DNA of 64,000 nt from Paralvinella palmiformis (taxonomy: Eukaryota > Annelida > Polychaeta > Terebellida > Alvinellidae), in contig JAODUP010000153.1 in the NCBI GenBank assembly GCA_025642065.1, positions 399,501 to 463,500 on the forward strand, written 5' to 3'. The notes beneath the pieces are model-generated. The model had not been told where the DNA came from. It worked only from the letters and a program-made list of their open reading frames with translations, and searched no databases. Position numbers and translations under genes: made by a program. Positions 28,316 to 42,710 of the stretch are shown here, one piece after another (positions within the stretch are counted from its first letter, which is position 1; every line of letters begins with the position of its first letter).

Positions 28316-31300
28316 ATAGATGATGACAATCATACAAGTAGATTGAAAGACAGAAAGAAACGAGTAGACAAGCAGGCAAAGAGAAAGTAAATAGGGAAGT
28401 AAACATATAGACAGATAGCCAAACATATGTTCAAACAGGCAGGCAGACAGGCAAACAAATAGATATAGACAGACAGACAATCTAACAGGCATATGTACAG
28501 GCAGGGAAACAGGAAGGTAGGCAGCAGACAGGCAGGCAAACAGACAACAAGATAAATAAGCAGGGAAACAGAGAGAGAGAGAGAGAGGGGGGGGGGGGAA
28601 ATGTTGGCAGGCAGGCAGACATTAAATGATATACAGATATATTATACAGGAAAGCTTATACCTTATACACCTCCCCCTAAACACATCATCGTCGTCATTA
28701 TCATCATCATCATCACTACCACCATCATAATCCCCGTTGTCAATCAAAACAGCTATTTTACATCATTACATCATGAATATATTCATTACTTCTCTGAAAA
28801 CTTTTGTATTCACCTTGGCCATTCACCTTGACCTTGGCCTACGACATCCCTCCTGGTCATGTCATACAGTTTGGGACTTCGTTCTCAATCCCAGCCATGC
28901 ATACACCCCTCAGCCCCCCGCCCTCCCCGCCAAAAAAAAACAACAGCATCATGTTTATGATGTTGGTTCTTTATCTTGCTGACAAGTGTTCCTCGGGCGG
29001 CATTAAGAGTTGTAACAATTTTATTAAATTAGCTTCTTTGTGTCTCTCGAATCAGATTACGAAACATCATTTATGTTAGCGTTCCGAGGGAGATGGACGT
29101 CGCTGGTAATCTGGCTGTGTCTAATTCTCCGTGCAACCGGTTCGAGGCCTAACGCGGCGGCTTCCCCTTTTTATGAGCGATGTGCGTAATAAATAAAAAT
29201 CCAAGAACCGATTGCCTCGGCAAGTTTTTGGGGGGCAAGTCACCCACCAATTAGATCAATCATATCGTAATTGAATTTCGTAATAAACCAACACGCGGAT
29301 TATCAATGTTTCCATGAGGATTTGTATCGTGGTCATTCTTTTCTTTGTATCCACCTTGTTATGTCGTTGGCGATTTTTTTGTGCTGTTTCAGCGATGGAC
29401 TGCGGTCGTGTTCATGCCGCGTCCAGCGAACAAATAGGAGACGAACACGTTCCGCTTGTGTAATTATTTAGTGAATCGGAAACAGTTAGCTTGATCAGTT
29501 TGGCCTGAAAATTAAAATTGGAACATCACGATGTTGCGCTGGATCCTGTTCCCGTTTTAAGAACTGCCTTGGAAGTCCAGATATCTTGAAAGAACCCCCC
29601 CCCCTCCAAACAAAAAAAGAGGTGGTCCCTCCAGTTTCTCAGAATCTTCTTCCTAAAACTAGAATCCTCTGGCTCTCTGAAGACCAGATACATTCCTTGT
29701 CCATTTGTGCCCGTCTCGGTGATGGCAGACTTCACTCTACCTGGATATTTTTTTCTGCTCTCAATAATTAAGTTATTAAATAGTCGAATGTGCAACCGTG
29801 GAGTTCATTTACTGTTTCAGTATCATGGCTTGTTCTGCATCAGTTGGTTGTTGATGAATATCAACATTTTGTTGTGATAATGTTTTTGTTCTTCATTTAT
29901 TTCTCCTCTGTGGCAACGGGTCGTTGAGGCGGAGGGCACGTCTGATTTTGATGCCATTTTAAAACTGACTTCAGAGATTTAATCGTTGACATTTTGGAGG
30001 AGAGCAGTCTTAAAAACAACCATGGAAGTGATTGCGTCATTTATTGGATGATGTATGATGATCTGACATGTGATCAGTATGATGATGTGATGATGTCACG
30101 TGGTCATGACGGGTGTCGAAACAAACAACACGAAAACCAGAAAACTGGCTGGATTTTGTTGATGACACATTGGCAAAAAGTATTATTATTACTATTGTTA
30201 TATAAAATCCCTATTTTCTCCTAAATATGAAACACTCTTGAGTGTAAAGTGCACGTACAATTAAATAGATTTCAGCCAATTTGTTATGGGGTCATGCTGA
30301 AAATCTAGGGGTTCCAAGTTCAAATTTCACCAACAATCCCTTGGCAGTCTTGAAGTGTGGCTCCTCGTCGTTAATGAGAGAGCACCTGACAGAACGAGCT
30401 GGAGGGTTATGGATTAGGTGTGATGACAAATTAGTACAAAGAAACTATGTTCTTTATTAGAGTTGCTGATCCGTTGTCTGGATTCCAAGTTCCTTTGACC
30501 AGCTGCGTAAATGAACGTATATACACGTATATCTGGATAGGAATAGTGCCATCGTTCATTAATGATCTTTAGCTGATGGTAAATATATAATTTTGTAATT
30601 ATATGTAAATGATGAAATATTAAACATAATGAGAAATAATGCTTACAAGTAATTGATTACGGCTCAATGAGATAAACGTTATAGGATTAAGATCTCGTGC
30701 AGGAGAATCATTTTTCTGAACACCCCTCCCCCCAAAAATGGCTGCCCCAAAATATGATAATAATTATAATATCCTAGATTTTTGACAGAAATAAATGTCT
30801 GATAAACTTGTGTCTCTCTGGTGAGTTAAACCCCCTCCCCCCACCAGCCCTTGTTGTGTGGTCTTAGCATTTTTGTTCTCATTTTGTTGTTATTATATAA
30901 CGATTTCTGGGTAAATCTAACAGACTAGTCTACAGATTATTAGTTCAGATCGATTATAGGGTAGTTGGCGCAGATTGGTTTAAAGTAGATCCATCCACGG
31001 TAGTGTGGCAGATTGAGCTGCAGTAGTAGCACACCTTGGTCCACTGTACTCATGCAGATTGATCTGCTACACTCGGGCAGACTGGACCGTGGTATTGGGA
31101 GAGATTGGTCTACATTACTGTGACAGACTAGACAACAGTCTTGGGACAGATTGCTTCACAGATGAGCAGCATATGATATGGATATTTGGCCCTGATGTTT
31201 CTTTGTGTCTTTGAAAGTGGGCCGTGTCTTTGATAGTCACCTGTGTTTTTGATATTCACCTGTGTTAAAGGCTTACGTGTTATAGGCAACTATACTTATC

Positions 31301-31426
31301 ATAAACCTGTGCGCCTTTTAAAGCTGTGGTTTTATATATTTTTTGTATCTCGCAGAAAAACCTTTTTTATTAGATCTCTACGTTCTACGTGCCATGTGCA
31401 CTTTTAGGTGATGGTAATGTGGTGAT

Positions 31427-31514
<88 letters not shown>

Positions 31515-33998
31515 CATATTCATGAAGACTTCATTGGTAAATGGGTGCTCAATTTCCTGGCTTTGAATTAAATCTCATAGTTACTTGTATTTGTGACATG
31601 TTTCATTCCCTAGTTAATGGCTTCAGCCTGATTTTATCATCTGTTTACTGGGTAACTCCTCGGCCTTATATGCCAGGTGAGACCGGTGCAGAAGCTAAAC
31701 AACATTCACACTTTATATAGTGATACACTAGACAGTGCTATAAAACTGAGTGCCTTCTTGTGCGTGTGTTCGTGCGTGTGTGTGTAACATGTTTTGATCA
31801 TGTGACTTGTTGATATATGCTTTAATTTTGTGAGCAGTTGGCGCACATTTATTTTGATCATCACGTGATCAGAAGCACATGTCACCGCTGATGTAATCAC
31901 ATGACCCGCCAGTCTGCTTATACATCACGATGATATGTTATTGATGCTATTCTACTTGTTATTGTTATTATCACGACCAGGTCCCCCTAATTGGCAGACA
32001 GGTGAGGACGGCACAAACAATAACCAGGGCGATCCGGTGATAGATGAGATATCTCAGGATCTGGCGCAGCCCAATGTCATCAATCTGGAGCGAAAGCAGA
32101 TCAGGATCACCGCCAACATGACGACGACGGGTCTCGGAAAGCAGGTGCTCGTCCTAAAACAGGGAGTACTGGAGCAGGGCAGGATTTATATAGTCATGGT
32201 TACTGTCAGGCACAAAGGTTGGTTGCCTGGCAACATATTTCTGTTGTCATAGTATAAAGATTATTGATTCCGGATTATTATAGCTAGAGAGAGAGAGAGA
32301 GAGAGAGAGAATTTCTGTAATTTATTTTGTGATTGTTAATGACTCATTTTTATACAATTATCAGTAAATGCGTGCGTTTGTGTGTGCGTGTACACGCGAG
32401 TGTGTATAAGCGCATTCGCGCTTAATGTCATTTAATCAACACTGACAGGCAATTCTGCATCGTTCTGACATGTTCTCTACTATCACATTATAGCGTCGGC
32501 TGTTGAGGGATCAGCGCTGACATACTTCCGAGTGAATCAGAGCCCCACGATTGGCCAGTGCACGATGTCGCCCGTTGATCGCCGTGGCATAGAGATGCAG
32601 ACCATCTTCAAAGTGAAGTGTCACTCCTGGTACGACACGGTAGGTGACTCGCTCTGCTGTTTTATATATATATATATTCAGCCTCGGAATCTGTGCTGGG
32701 CACACCCAGTCTACCATATATATATATTGTTTATGTTCACAGAAGCCGGGCTAATTGCTGCCATCCATGAAATCGGATATTTATTTCACTCCGGCTGAAA
32801 GCAGCTCGGCCACGTTTTGATGACCAGATAAATAATGCAAGCGTTGGCCTCGCCAATTTCGTCTCACGTGCCCGTCTCGCTGATGTTCTCCCCGGGACGG
32901 AATATGCCGCGTTTCCTGTTGGTCGTTAGCGCAATTTTACGACGTACATTCGACTATCGGGAATTGATCTCTCTCCGGCTGGTTCTATCAACCGGTGTCT
33001 CAAATTAGGAAGATCTCTTTTCATTAATCAGTTATGCGATATATAATTCCGGAGGGAGTTTCCCTTCATCCCTCATCCAGACTGGCCTCTTCGAGATAGA
33101 AATCTCCCTCCGCCGGCGTTGACAGCTGCACTTTTTGTATTCGATGTCGCCGCTCGAGTGCTTGCCATTCGCAGTCGGTTTTCATTGTTGCCGGTGACAA
33201 ATGCGGTTCGTAATCTATTTTATTGTTGTCTTAACACGGGAACTAATCACGGTGGCGCTAACACGTCCATTTCCGTTACCGACGAAGTCCCGCGCTGTGC
33301 TGCGAACATCCTGTGTGGCCGGTGTGCAGCATTTTGCATTTAAGGTTGAACTGTTTGGTGTAGGCTTTCGAAGCTGCTTCCATTAGGGATGTGACTGGGT
33401 TATAAATGATCCAACTTGGACGAGTATCATTGGTTTCATCAATTCATCCATCATGTGTGTTTTTTTTTTGTGCGGCACCAATCACTCCTAACATTGCGTC
33501 CGTCATTGATATTGTGCCTGTACACAGTTTTGGATGGGGAGAGCTATGTCATGTAACTTTGATTTTTCAGAGGTTGATCTGATGTTAAATTTTGTCTCAC
33601 CACTGCCCCCCCCCCTCTCTATGTGTGCGTGTGTGCGTGTTTTATACCCGACAGAAAAATAGGTCACTTACAAGGTGTTTAGTTTATGTCCTGTTCCCCT
33701 GCATTACTTTTAGATCATTATAGGGATTAGCCATTCTAAGGACTGGTACCTGCTGGTATCTAAAACTGTGCGTTCTGGAACCATTTCTTTTTGTTTCCTG
33801 TGGTGTGTACTGTTTACACAAAACAGCGATTTATCTAATCCCAAACATGATAACCTATTGTAATCTCTAGATTTATTTTTAACTTTATGATTTATCCTTA
33901 TTGAGCATATTTTGGAATAAGTTTTGTACTCCTGTGCCGAGTTGGGGACAACCATAATATTCACTAAGCCAAAACATCTTAACTTATCAATCCTCATG

Positions 33999-34038
<40 letters not shown>

Positions 34039-37000
34039 GAGAGAGAGAGAGAGAGAGAGCACACTGTCTAATCTATAAGATAATTATCCTATGTATGTAA
34101 ACAAAATAATATCTATCTATATTTTTCCACACACCCACACACCGATTTGCATAAACAACCATTTCATTGCATAAGTTGGTGACAAGTCTGCCGTCGTCCA
34201 GCTTTTATTTGAGGTGTCACATCACTCTGATCACCTTTCATTGGTCGAGCTGACACATACCAGGTTCATGTCACTCATAATTGGCAATTAATTTAATGAC
34301 GTAAAGAAATTTGTCATACAAGTTGTCACGGCTGCCAATTTTCGCCCGTCTCCTGGGAATCTCTCAAATGGATTGTTATGCTGTATAGGACCTCGCGCTC
34401 TACGTCTGCGGCAAGCAGCCCGTGGTTTACATCCGATGCCCGCTGCCGACATACGGAGGCAGATTTGGACAGGTCCTGAATACAGAGGAGCTTGTTTGTT
34501 TGGCCAATCGGTCACGAAGTTGTCAGTTCACATCCTGCCGGGCAGTCGGGTTCGCAAACCCTGGCTCCGTGGCGCCGTGCTAGTTGGCGTGGAAGCCTCG
34601 ATAAAATGGTCCGACCTCCGGTGTTGGTTTATATAATGGAAGCTCTCCGATGCGAGCCTAAACGATGGCTTCCTGTCGGCCAACGTCATCGTGGCCAGTC
34701 CTGTAGGATTTTGTTGCCACTGAGGTAACTCCGTGGTCAAGACCCCACAACATTCGACGTTCGGTCTGCCCACCCTTTATGTCGGTCCTTGTATTCTGCG
34801 CAACGAGAACCTAACCTTCGACCTCCCTCCGTGTCGTCCCATGGCCAACCCTCGCCGAGAGTCTCAGTCTGTACTCACGGTTGGCTCGAGTGTACTCTGA
34901 GTTTTAATGGCGCTGTTCGTCGTCGTCTCTCCTTCTAAATGTCTATGATCAGCGATGTATTTACATCATCCTTGTAATCTGTGTCACTCTCGGTCGGTTC
35001 GTCGATGGTTTCGCCGAAGGACGACCGGCGTTTGGAAGCGGGGACGCGGGGGGATGCGTGGCCCGCGGACACGTCGAGCTCTGTTTAACTCGTAAGTAGC
35101 CTCATTGAAGATGGAGATCGGATATGGCTTAATGGCGGCCAACTATTAAAGGCCATCATGTTGTTGAGCTGGAGGAATACTGCCAATCAGTAAATGAATG
35201 GTGGTCGCAAACGTGTGTGTGTGTGTGTGTGTGTGTTTATCATGTTTAGCCTTAATCTGTCTATTTATTTGCCTCAGCTATTATCCATATACTTTGAAAT
35301 CTGGCTTAGAAGACTACCTCACATCAGATAGGATCTGATCGGGTTATCAGATATGAGCGCTGGCTGGATTGGCTCGCGGAATCTCCGGCATATTTTACGA
35401 TGAGGTAATCGTCGTCTGTACATTTAATCGGTGGCGCGCATATCGTGTACTGCCGTGCGCCAGTACATCGAACCCATTAGGCTAAACGACGAGAAACAAT
35501 TGATGACCACCGGGCACGGTTTATGACGTCATATAACCATAAACAACGCCATAATTTAAAGGGGGACCATCGCCCCGGCAACCTGTAGACAGGTCCAGAT
35601 AACCATCGCGAAGAAGATGACCAGCCGAAGGAGACTAGTAGCCGGGCATTCTCTCGTAGGTAGTGGGCGCTCCATAGAATCTCATATAATCTCGTTATCA
35701 AAGTGCCCACCAGGATTTATACTCATGCTTTATGAGGACGTGGCCGTAGTAAAAATCTTATCATCTCACTTGCATATCTGGTCGTCGTTTCTCATTTCAC
35801 CCGCGACAATATTGCTAGAGGGAATGCCAATGTGGTTGCAGTTCGTCATCTATCCAGCTCGTAAACAAAACGTCGACGTTAACGCGTCGGTTTGGTAACT
35901 GTCTCTTTCTCGGTCGTCGGCTCGACGATGACGTGTGTCCGGCACTTTTGTGCGCATGCGAGGAGGGCATTTTTCTGTTGTTTCCGGTCGCCAACTGGCT
36001 GGGTGATTGGCATCCGCGCCTTTGTAGTATCGAGCCGGTAGGAGATTTATTCCGGACGTCGTGCGGTCTTTGTCCGCTATAAGGATGATGCGCTTCTGTC
36101 AGATGTCGACCTTGAGGTGCCCACTTGCGGGGATTCGCCGTTGTTCCCTCGTAGGTCACGAGCCAGTCGATACGAAATGGCCCGTAAGTTGTTCTATTTT
36201 ATGCCATTCATAACGGCACCGGGCCAGAGCTAAAGCGTTGTATTTAGCAGGAAAAACAGCGGCGACGGTGCTGGCGCTTGTGGATATTATGGCATTAACT
36301 AGTTACCTTATTGGTCCACTTGTCGACTTATCTATGCGCGTTAATAAGCGAAATGGTGGCTGGAGGCCAGCGCCTGCTAGCGGCGAGTACTTAGTTTGGG
36401 TTTAGCGTGCCTCGTAGTCGACAGATTTCGTTGGCGGGACGTCATGGTACCGGCCGACCGTCCCGTCCCGTGCCTGCCATTTCTACTTAATTACTTACCG
36501 TCCAACGAGAAATCTTTCATCGCCCTTCATCCACTGGACGGCTGACGAGTGTATGGTCGCCCCAGAATTGCAGCCATTGCTTCAAAATTCTTCCGACGTG
36601 TGATTGGTCAACCTCCGAAGCGAGGTTGGTGTTGAGTTGAGTTGAGTTCAACCAACTTTATCATGCATTTAGAATGTATTTAGAATATTTTATAAAAATT
36701 AAACCGGAATAGTGTTGAAAAGATGACCGTCAGAAATATCATGCTTATACGAAAGACACCGTCACGAGAAAAGTATCTTCTCTCACACATATTCACGCGC
36801 ATGCATGCACGCACACGCACACACACACACACACATCTTTAGCAGTAAATAGCTAGATACTCACCTCTCCCATTAGAACCGTAATAGGAGTGTATTAAGC
36901 GAGAAATGTCAAACTGGCAAAAAAGAAGATTTCTAGTGCGCTCGGGCAGTGTGAGATTAAAATTCTGCAGTTTCTGCAGAGAAATGATTTAGCGCCACGA

Positions 37001-37334
37001 AATCAGGTTATTTATTAACATTTGGTTTAGCTGAATAATGCAGTCAATTATTGTGTCTTCTGCCAGCAATGTGCCACGCGGATATCTTATCTGTCAGAAA
37101 CCTTGGCGCAAAAAGTCGTTGCCACAGCAAATGGTGTTTGTTTCATGATGGTTCATCAGGGAATAGATTTCCACCATCGGAAGAGGTGCTTCCAACTTGG
37201 TCAGGAGACATTAATTGATTTGCGAAAAATGCGCTTAGTTATGGTGCAGTGTTTGGCTTCTAACGAGAATAAGATTAGCATAATCCAAAACTTAATATCT
37301 GGGTGAGTTAGTGAGTCAGTGGGTGATTGAGTGA

Positions 37335-37376
<42 letters not shown>

Positions 37377-37876
37377 CTGTGCCTCTTTGTCTGAGGTCTT
37401 ATGTGAGATAGTGGTATTTATGAGGCAGGCAACATTGGTTAGCAACCATCATCTGCCCACTTTTGTTTAATTTTACTCCTTCATTTGATGACTAAACTTC
37501 CTCATGCGTGCAATTGAAGGAAGATGGATGTGCAATTGAAGGAAGACGGATGTGCAATTGAAGGAAGATGAATGTGCAGCGGAAGGACGATGGATGTGTA
37601 CATTTATCGGCTGCTGGTGGGATTTGCCAGTGACTAGTATCCAGATTATAATATCCGTATATTTACGTATAGTTTTTTTTCTCACGGGGGAGCTTTCATC
37701 GAATTGTGAATCAAATCTTAGATGCGGAAGAGCCAAAGAGATCCAGCATATTCTATTTCCGTTTGTCAACTATCTAAGAATTTCTTTGTTATTACTCGGC
37801 AATATATAATGTCAAGGAAAATAGGGCTATCGCCAAACATGTGTAGAGTGCTGATATTTGTGTGAGTGAGTGAGTG

Positions 37877-37912
<36 letters not shown>

Positions 37913-39491
37913 TGTGTGTGTGTGTGTGTGTTTGTTTGTGTGTTTAACTGTGTATAATAAGGCGCAGGCACAGGGAATCTCGAACCGAAAATTCCAACTT
38001 CCGCATCTGTTCTGACATAAAACAACTATTTTACATCAGCACAACTCATGCATGCCGCTGATGGTACGGGAACGAGCGGTGTCTCGTATATCACGGTTTG
38101 TGCTCTGTGAGGGTGAACCGAGTTATCGATTTGCGAATTCCCATGCCAGACGAGCCTCGCCATCGACACTAAATCAGAGAAAACAAAATGTCCCCCGATA
38201 TCGACGTCATTCGGCATGACTAATGACGGCTCGGACTTGATCGAGCGTACAATTTTCGCAGCTCATTTTTAGGCGGGATTCTTTTATCTCTGCGCATCGC
38301 AGATCAAACACGGTTTACGCTCGGCTGCTGCAGCTGGACACCGATTCCGGGCATCCGGCTGCCCGATTCGCTCGCTTAGCGTCGTCGCGTTCGAATCAGT
38401 TTCCTTAATTAACGAGTTTGGGTCATCGGTGACCACGTGACTCGGGTCCGGTCCGTCAATAACGAAGACTTAAAGCCGTCTCAGAGTTTCGGTCCGAGTT
38501 GGAAATTTGACCGGAAATTAACGATTCGGCCCCGAGGATCGAAGTAGGATAGGTAAGTCGGGATAGAAAGGGGACTTTTTGGCGGGAAGAGTTTTTTTCT
38601 CTCTCTCGGCCAGGGTCCGGTCGTTTTGTTCAGATGCGGATCGGGAACAATTAATTGTTTAGTTGCGCTGTAAACAGTATCGCGTCGGCATCAGTAATAA
38701 GATACAAGTGGAGATTGGATTCTATCGATCGGCAGCTAGAATGAGGAGCACTCGATGCCTTCGCCGTCATTTTAGCCATTAATCTTAAAATGGTATCGAT
38801 CTGTAGTCTGACTGGGAACAGATAATGGCAGACGTAGAGGGCAGCACTGTGGGGATGGTCTTTGAAGTGGCTCTTATGCGGGGTTGGAGCTCTTAATTGA
38901 GAAACGCACTGATACACGCTTGCGGATTCGCGCGCGCGTGGCGCGCGTGTACACACACGCACGCGCATGCACGAACGAAGATGAACACTGGGATGTGAAC
39001 GTATTGACGCATTTACGCCGAATCCCATGTTAGGCATGATATTGCATGCGCGCACACATGCACGCAAGTGCATGAACAACCCACACAATGAAAACGGGCA
39101 TACAGAGACGCACTGGAGCACATCCAGAGCCCATTCACCTGTAAGAGTTTTAATGAATAGCCCCTATCCATTAGGAGAAGATTTCTTAAGTATCATAAAC
39201 AAAATACACTTAATGCCAGTAATATATCCGACTGCAGCCCGTACAGCCAGTGTACAGCCAGTCGGGGTTAACCGGTACAACTGCGGCATTAAAAGACTTC
39301 AGAAGATCCAGAACATGTTGAGCCAGTTGTTCCCCGCCATTGCTCCATGCTACAAGACAGCCTTTAGATGTACGTTGTACATTGTACCCGTTAAAAGCCA
39401 GCTATGTCTCACCTGGTATCGACATATATACCCCCTCCCTTCTTCTCTTCCTGATATATGACCACGATAGCGAGCCTCCATCAATAAGCCG

Positions 39492-39528
<37 letters not shown>

Positions 39529-40956
39529 TAGAGAGAGGGTGACATTTTCGCTGCCCCGTTTCGCGCCCGTAAAAAGGCCACGTTAACCAGACTGGGGCCG
39601 GCCCTAGAGTGACGGTTTGCATGATGAAGCGCGTAAAACGAGCGGCCTTGCGTGACTGGAACAGGAAGACAAAACGCGGGCCGAGGTAAATATAAAATAT
39701 GCGAATGGACCTCGGCGTGATGTGAACCCGAACAATTGTGTTTTTCGCCAGTGCCGCCGCCGTTCTGGTGATCAGAACGAAGCATGTCTATAGTCATTAT
39801 ATGCTACAGCGATTGGATGCGAGTATTGATGTTCACCATAAATCACCGTCCGCGGCCTTACGTCGTTTGTCTGCGTCCTTCTGGTGCTTTCGGTACTTGC
39901 TGTTCGGCGATCAGAAACGCGGACGTTGTTGTTACAGGCGTTACTTTGTAGATCGGGGCTTTCGTGGGTTTCGTCAGCAGATGCCCGATGGTTAAAGCTC
40001 TTCAAAATGTCTCCGTTGTCTCGCGTTGGTATTGTCTTCTTATGCGTTCTCGAGTCCCCGGGAAGTATCCCGCATTGGCGATTCATCGATGCAACAGCTT
40101 CACCTCACATGCTATCATCTGCTTCCAATAGATACACGTCTACAGCAGAGTGCGATACGGCATGTGGGGGTGAGTGAAATTGGCTAATGAAGGCGGACTA
40201 AATCTCGAATCGAGAAGTTCTGATAACGGTCCTTCATCTAACTAACCTGACCTGACTTAATGCGCTTTTGCTGTTCAGAAAATCGATGAAAATCATCTGT
40301 GTTAATGTTATACAGTAAAGTCTGAATTTTAGCATACGTCAAACGATGTTGATCATTGTCAATTGATGTGTTACTCCTACTCGGGTGACATTTTTTTCAG
40401 GCATGAAACCATTCCCAAGGATTTGCCTATCCATGTATCCGTTTCCTCGTCCGTTTCCCCGTCTGTCTCGTTTTCTGTTTCTGACCTGTCTGTCTTTTAG
40501 CGTCAACACATCGGAACCGATTATCCGATGATCCGCGTCTGTTCGTATTTAAGCTTTTCTTGTGCCGCAAAATTTCGTCGTAATCCGACATCGCGTTTTC
40601 ACTCAAATCTTCCTTTTCAGGCCAGATACAATCTTCTTTCGACGTTTTACTCAACCTCGGTAAAGCTGTTCGATAGCACTTTCTTCGTTCTAATTCTTCC
40701 CGTTGTTGCCATCAAATGGGAACAACTGGACAGAACCTATTTGTATTCTCGTTAATGACTCGGGTTCGTCGGGGTCACGTGATTTGATGTCTTTCGAGTG
40801 CCAACATCTGTTCTTTGCTATTATTCCGTCCTTCAGCAGACGTTCGTTTCTCATCGAGTAACTTATTTCGTTAAATGTTTGTAATTAGGTTATAATACGA
40901 GATCGTTATTGTGCCATAGAATTGTAGCTTTGTTTCTATTGTTTTATTATAATCGA

Positions 40957-40992
<36 letters not shown>

Positions 40993-41847
40993 GTAATAAT
41001 AATAATAATAATAGTAATAATAATAATGGTCGAAATGGCAGTTACGTTACGTGGCTTGGCTACCTCAAATGAGGGAGACGCATATGTTCTGTATTTTACA
41101 GCTTCATCACGGGGACTAATTCTAAACTAATTTACAATTTACAATATACGACATATTCGGTGGAGAAAACTTTGCCAGTTGCCTGGTTGGATGAACCCCC
41201 CCAATCTATAGTGCCACGGGCGGGATTCGAACCTGCGATCTCACCGCTCAGCAGGACCATAACCATGGATAAATAGTCCCACACTCTACCCATAAGGCCA
41301 CAGAGATGTAGATAAATGTTTTATTATGCTGTATCAGTAAGCTCCCTCTGGTGGCTCTGTGGTTTAGAACATTATACTGCAAACCTCCAGGTTGTGCGTT
41401 TGAATCCCACTCATACAGGTGTGTGTATGCGAGGTGGGTGTTTCCTTAGGGAGTCATGTGTATATATGAGATGGGTGTTTACTTAGGGAGTCATGTATAT
41501 ATACGAGGTGGGTGTTTCCTTAGCGCATCATGTGTATATACGAGGTGGGTGTTTCCTTTGGGAGTCGTGTGTATATATGAGGTGGGTGTTTGCTTAGGGA
41601 GTCGTGTGTGTATATACGAAATGGGTGTTTCCTTAGAGAGTCATGTGTATATACGAGTTGGGTGTTTCCCTAGGGAGTCATGTGCCAGTTGCCTGGTTGG
41701 ATGAACCCCCCCCCCCTCTATAGCGCATGAGGTGGGTATTTCCTTAGGGAGTCGTCCCTGAACCATATGCTCCAGGTTTGATTAGCAACGATGATAAACA
41801 AATTACTCACTGATGTATTCTTATTTCATACATAGCATGGATGAGTG

Positions 41848-41887
<40 letters not shown>

Positions 41888-42342
41888 TCCACAAAGTGCT
41901 GTAAAAATGTAATGTTCTTTTCCTTCCTGATTCACCGACGATGAATATTATCAAGGGATGAAACTTGTTTTGAAACGCGCCCAATTCATATTAAACTGTT
42001 ACCTGGCTTCATTTTGAGTAATTTCCAATCTGAGTGTGATCTTTATTATATCTGTGTGGATGGTTTTCTTCAAATTGCCGAGACCTTGGGAGGAAGTAAG
42101 GAAATAAGATCGTACAGAAGTGCATTCTTGTTACTTTTGTCATCATCATCATTATTATTATTGTTATTGTTGTTGTTAATTTTATTATCGTGTAATCATG
42201 CCATCCTGTTTTTTTTACTCGGCCTTTCACTGCCCCCTTAAAAACACGCGTGGACACTGAATGGCCTAAATTGTGCCGATGTGTCGTTAAACAACATTCA
42301 TACATCCATCCTTTAAAAACACACGCGCACGCGCACAAACAA

Positions 42343-42399
<57 letters not shown>

Positions 42400-42670
42400 G
42401 AAAGAGAGATCCATACTAACTCATTAGCTATCTATCTATCTATATATCTATCAATCAGTCTATCTGTCTGTGTGTCTGTCTGTTTATACATCCATCTATA
42501 TCTATATATCTATTGTAGTCAGTCTCTTTCTGACTGTCTATCTATTTATATACATTCATCTGTTGGCATCCAACGAGTGACAATGATGTACACCCTCTTG
42601 GCAGAGCTCTACTATAAGCAACAAGATAAGGGCAATATGCCACCCACAACTCCTCACCATCTCTCTCTCT

Positions 42671-42710
<40 letters not shown>

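Larger units (their letters stand above)
25571..31980 (+). other. 6.4-kb intron: CpG-rich block, microsatellites, degenerate repeats
   Basis: It separates exons 16 and 17. 26500-28100 is CpG-rich. 28185-28620 is (TA)n, (CA)n and a degenerate AGACAGGCAGGCAAAC field. 30960-31165 is a degenerate array on the theme cagattggtctacagta, and 31428-31514 is (TC)n(CA)n. No exon fits: exons 16 and 17 match in phase. Confidence 0.55.
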
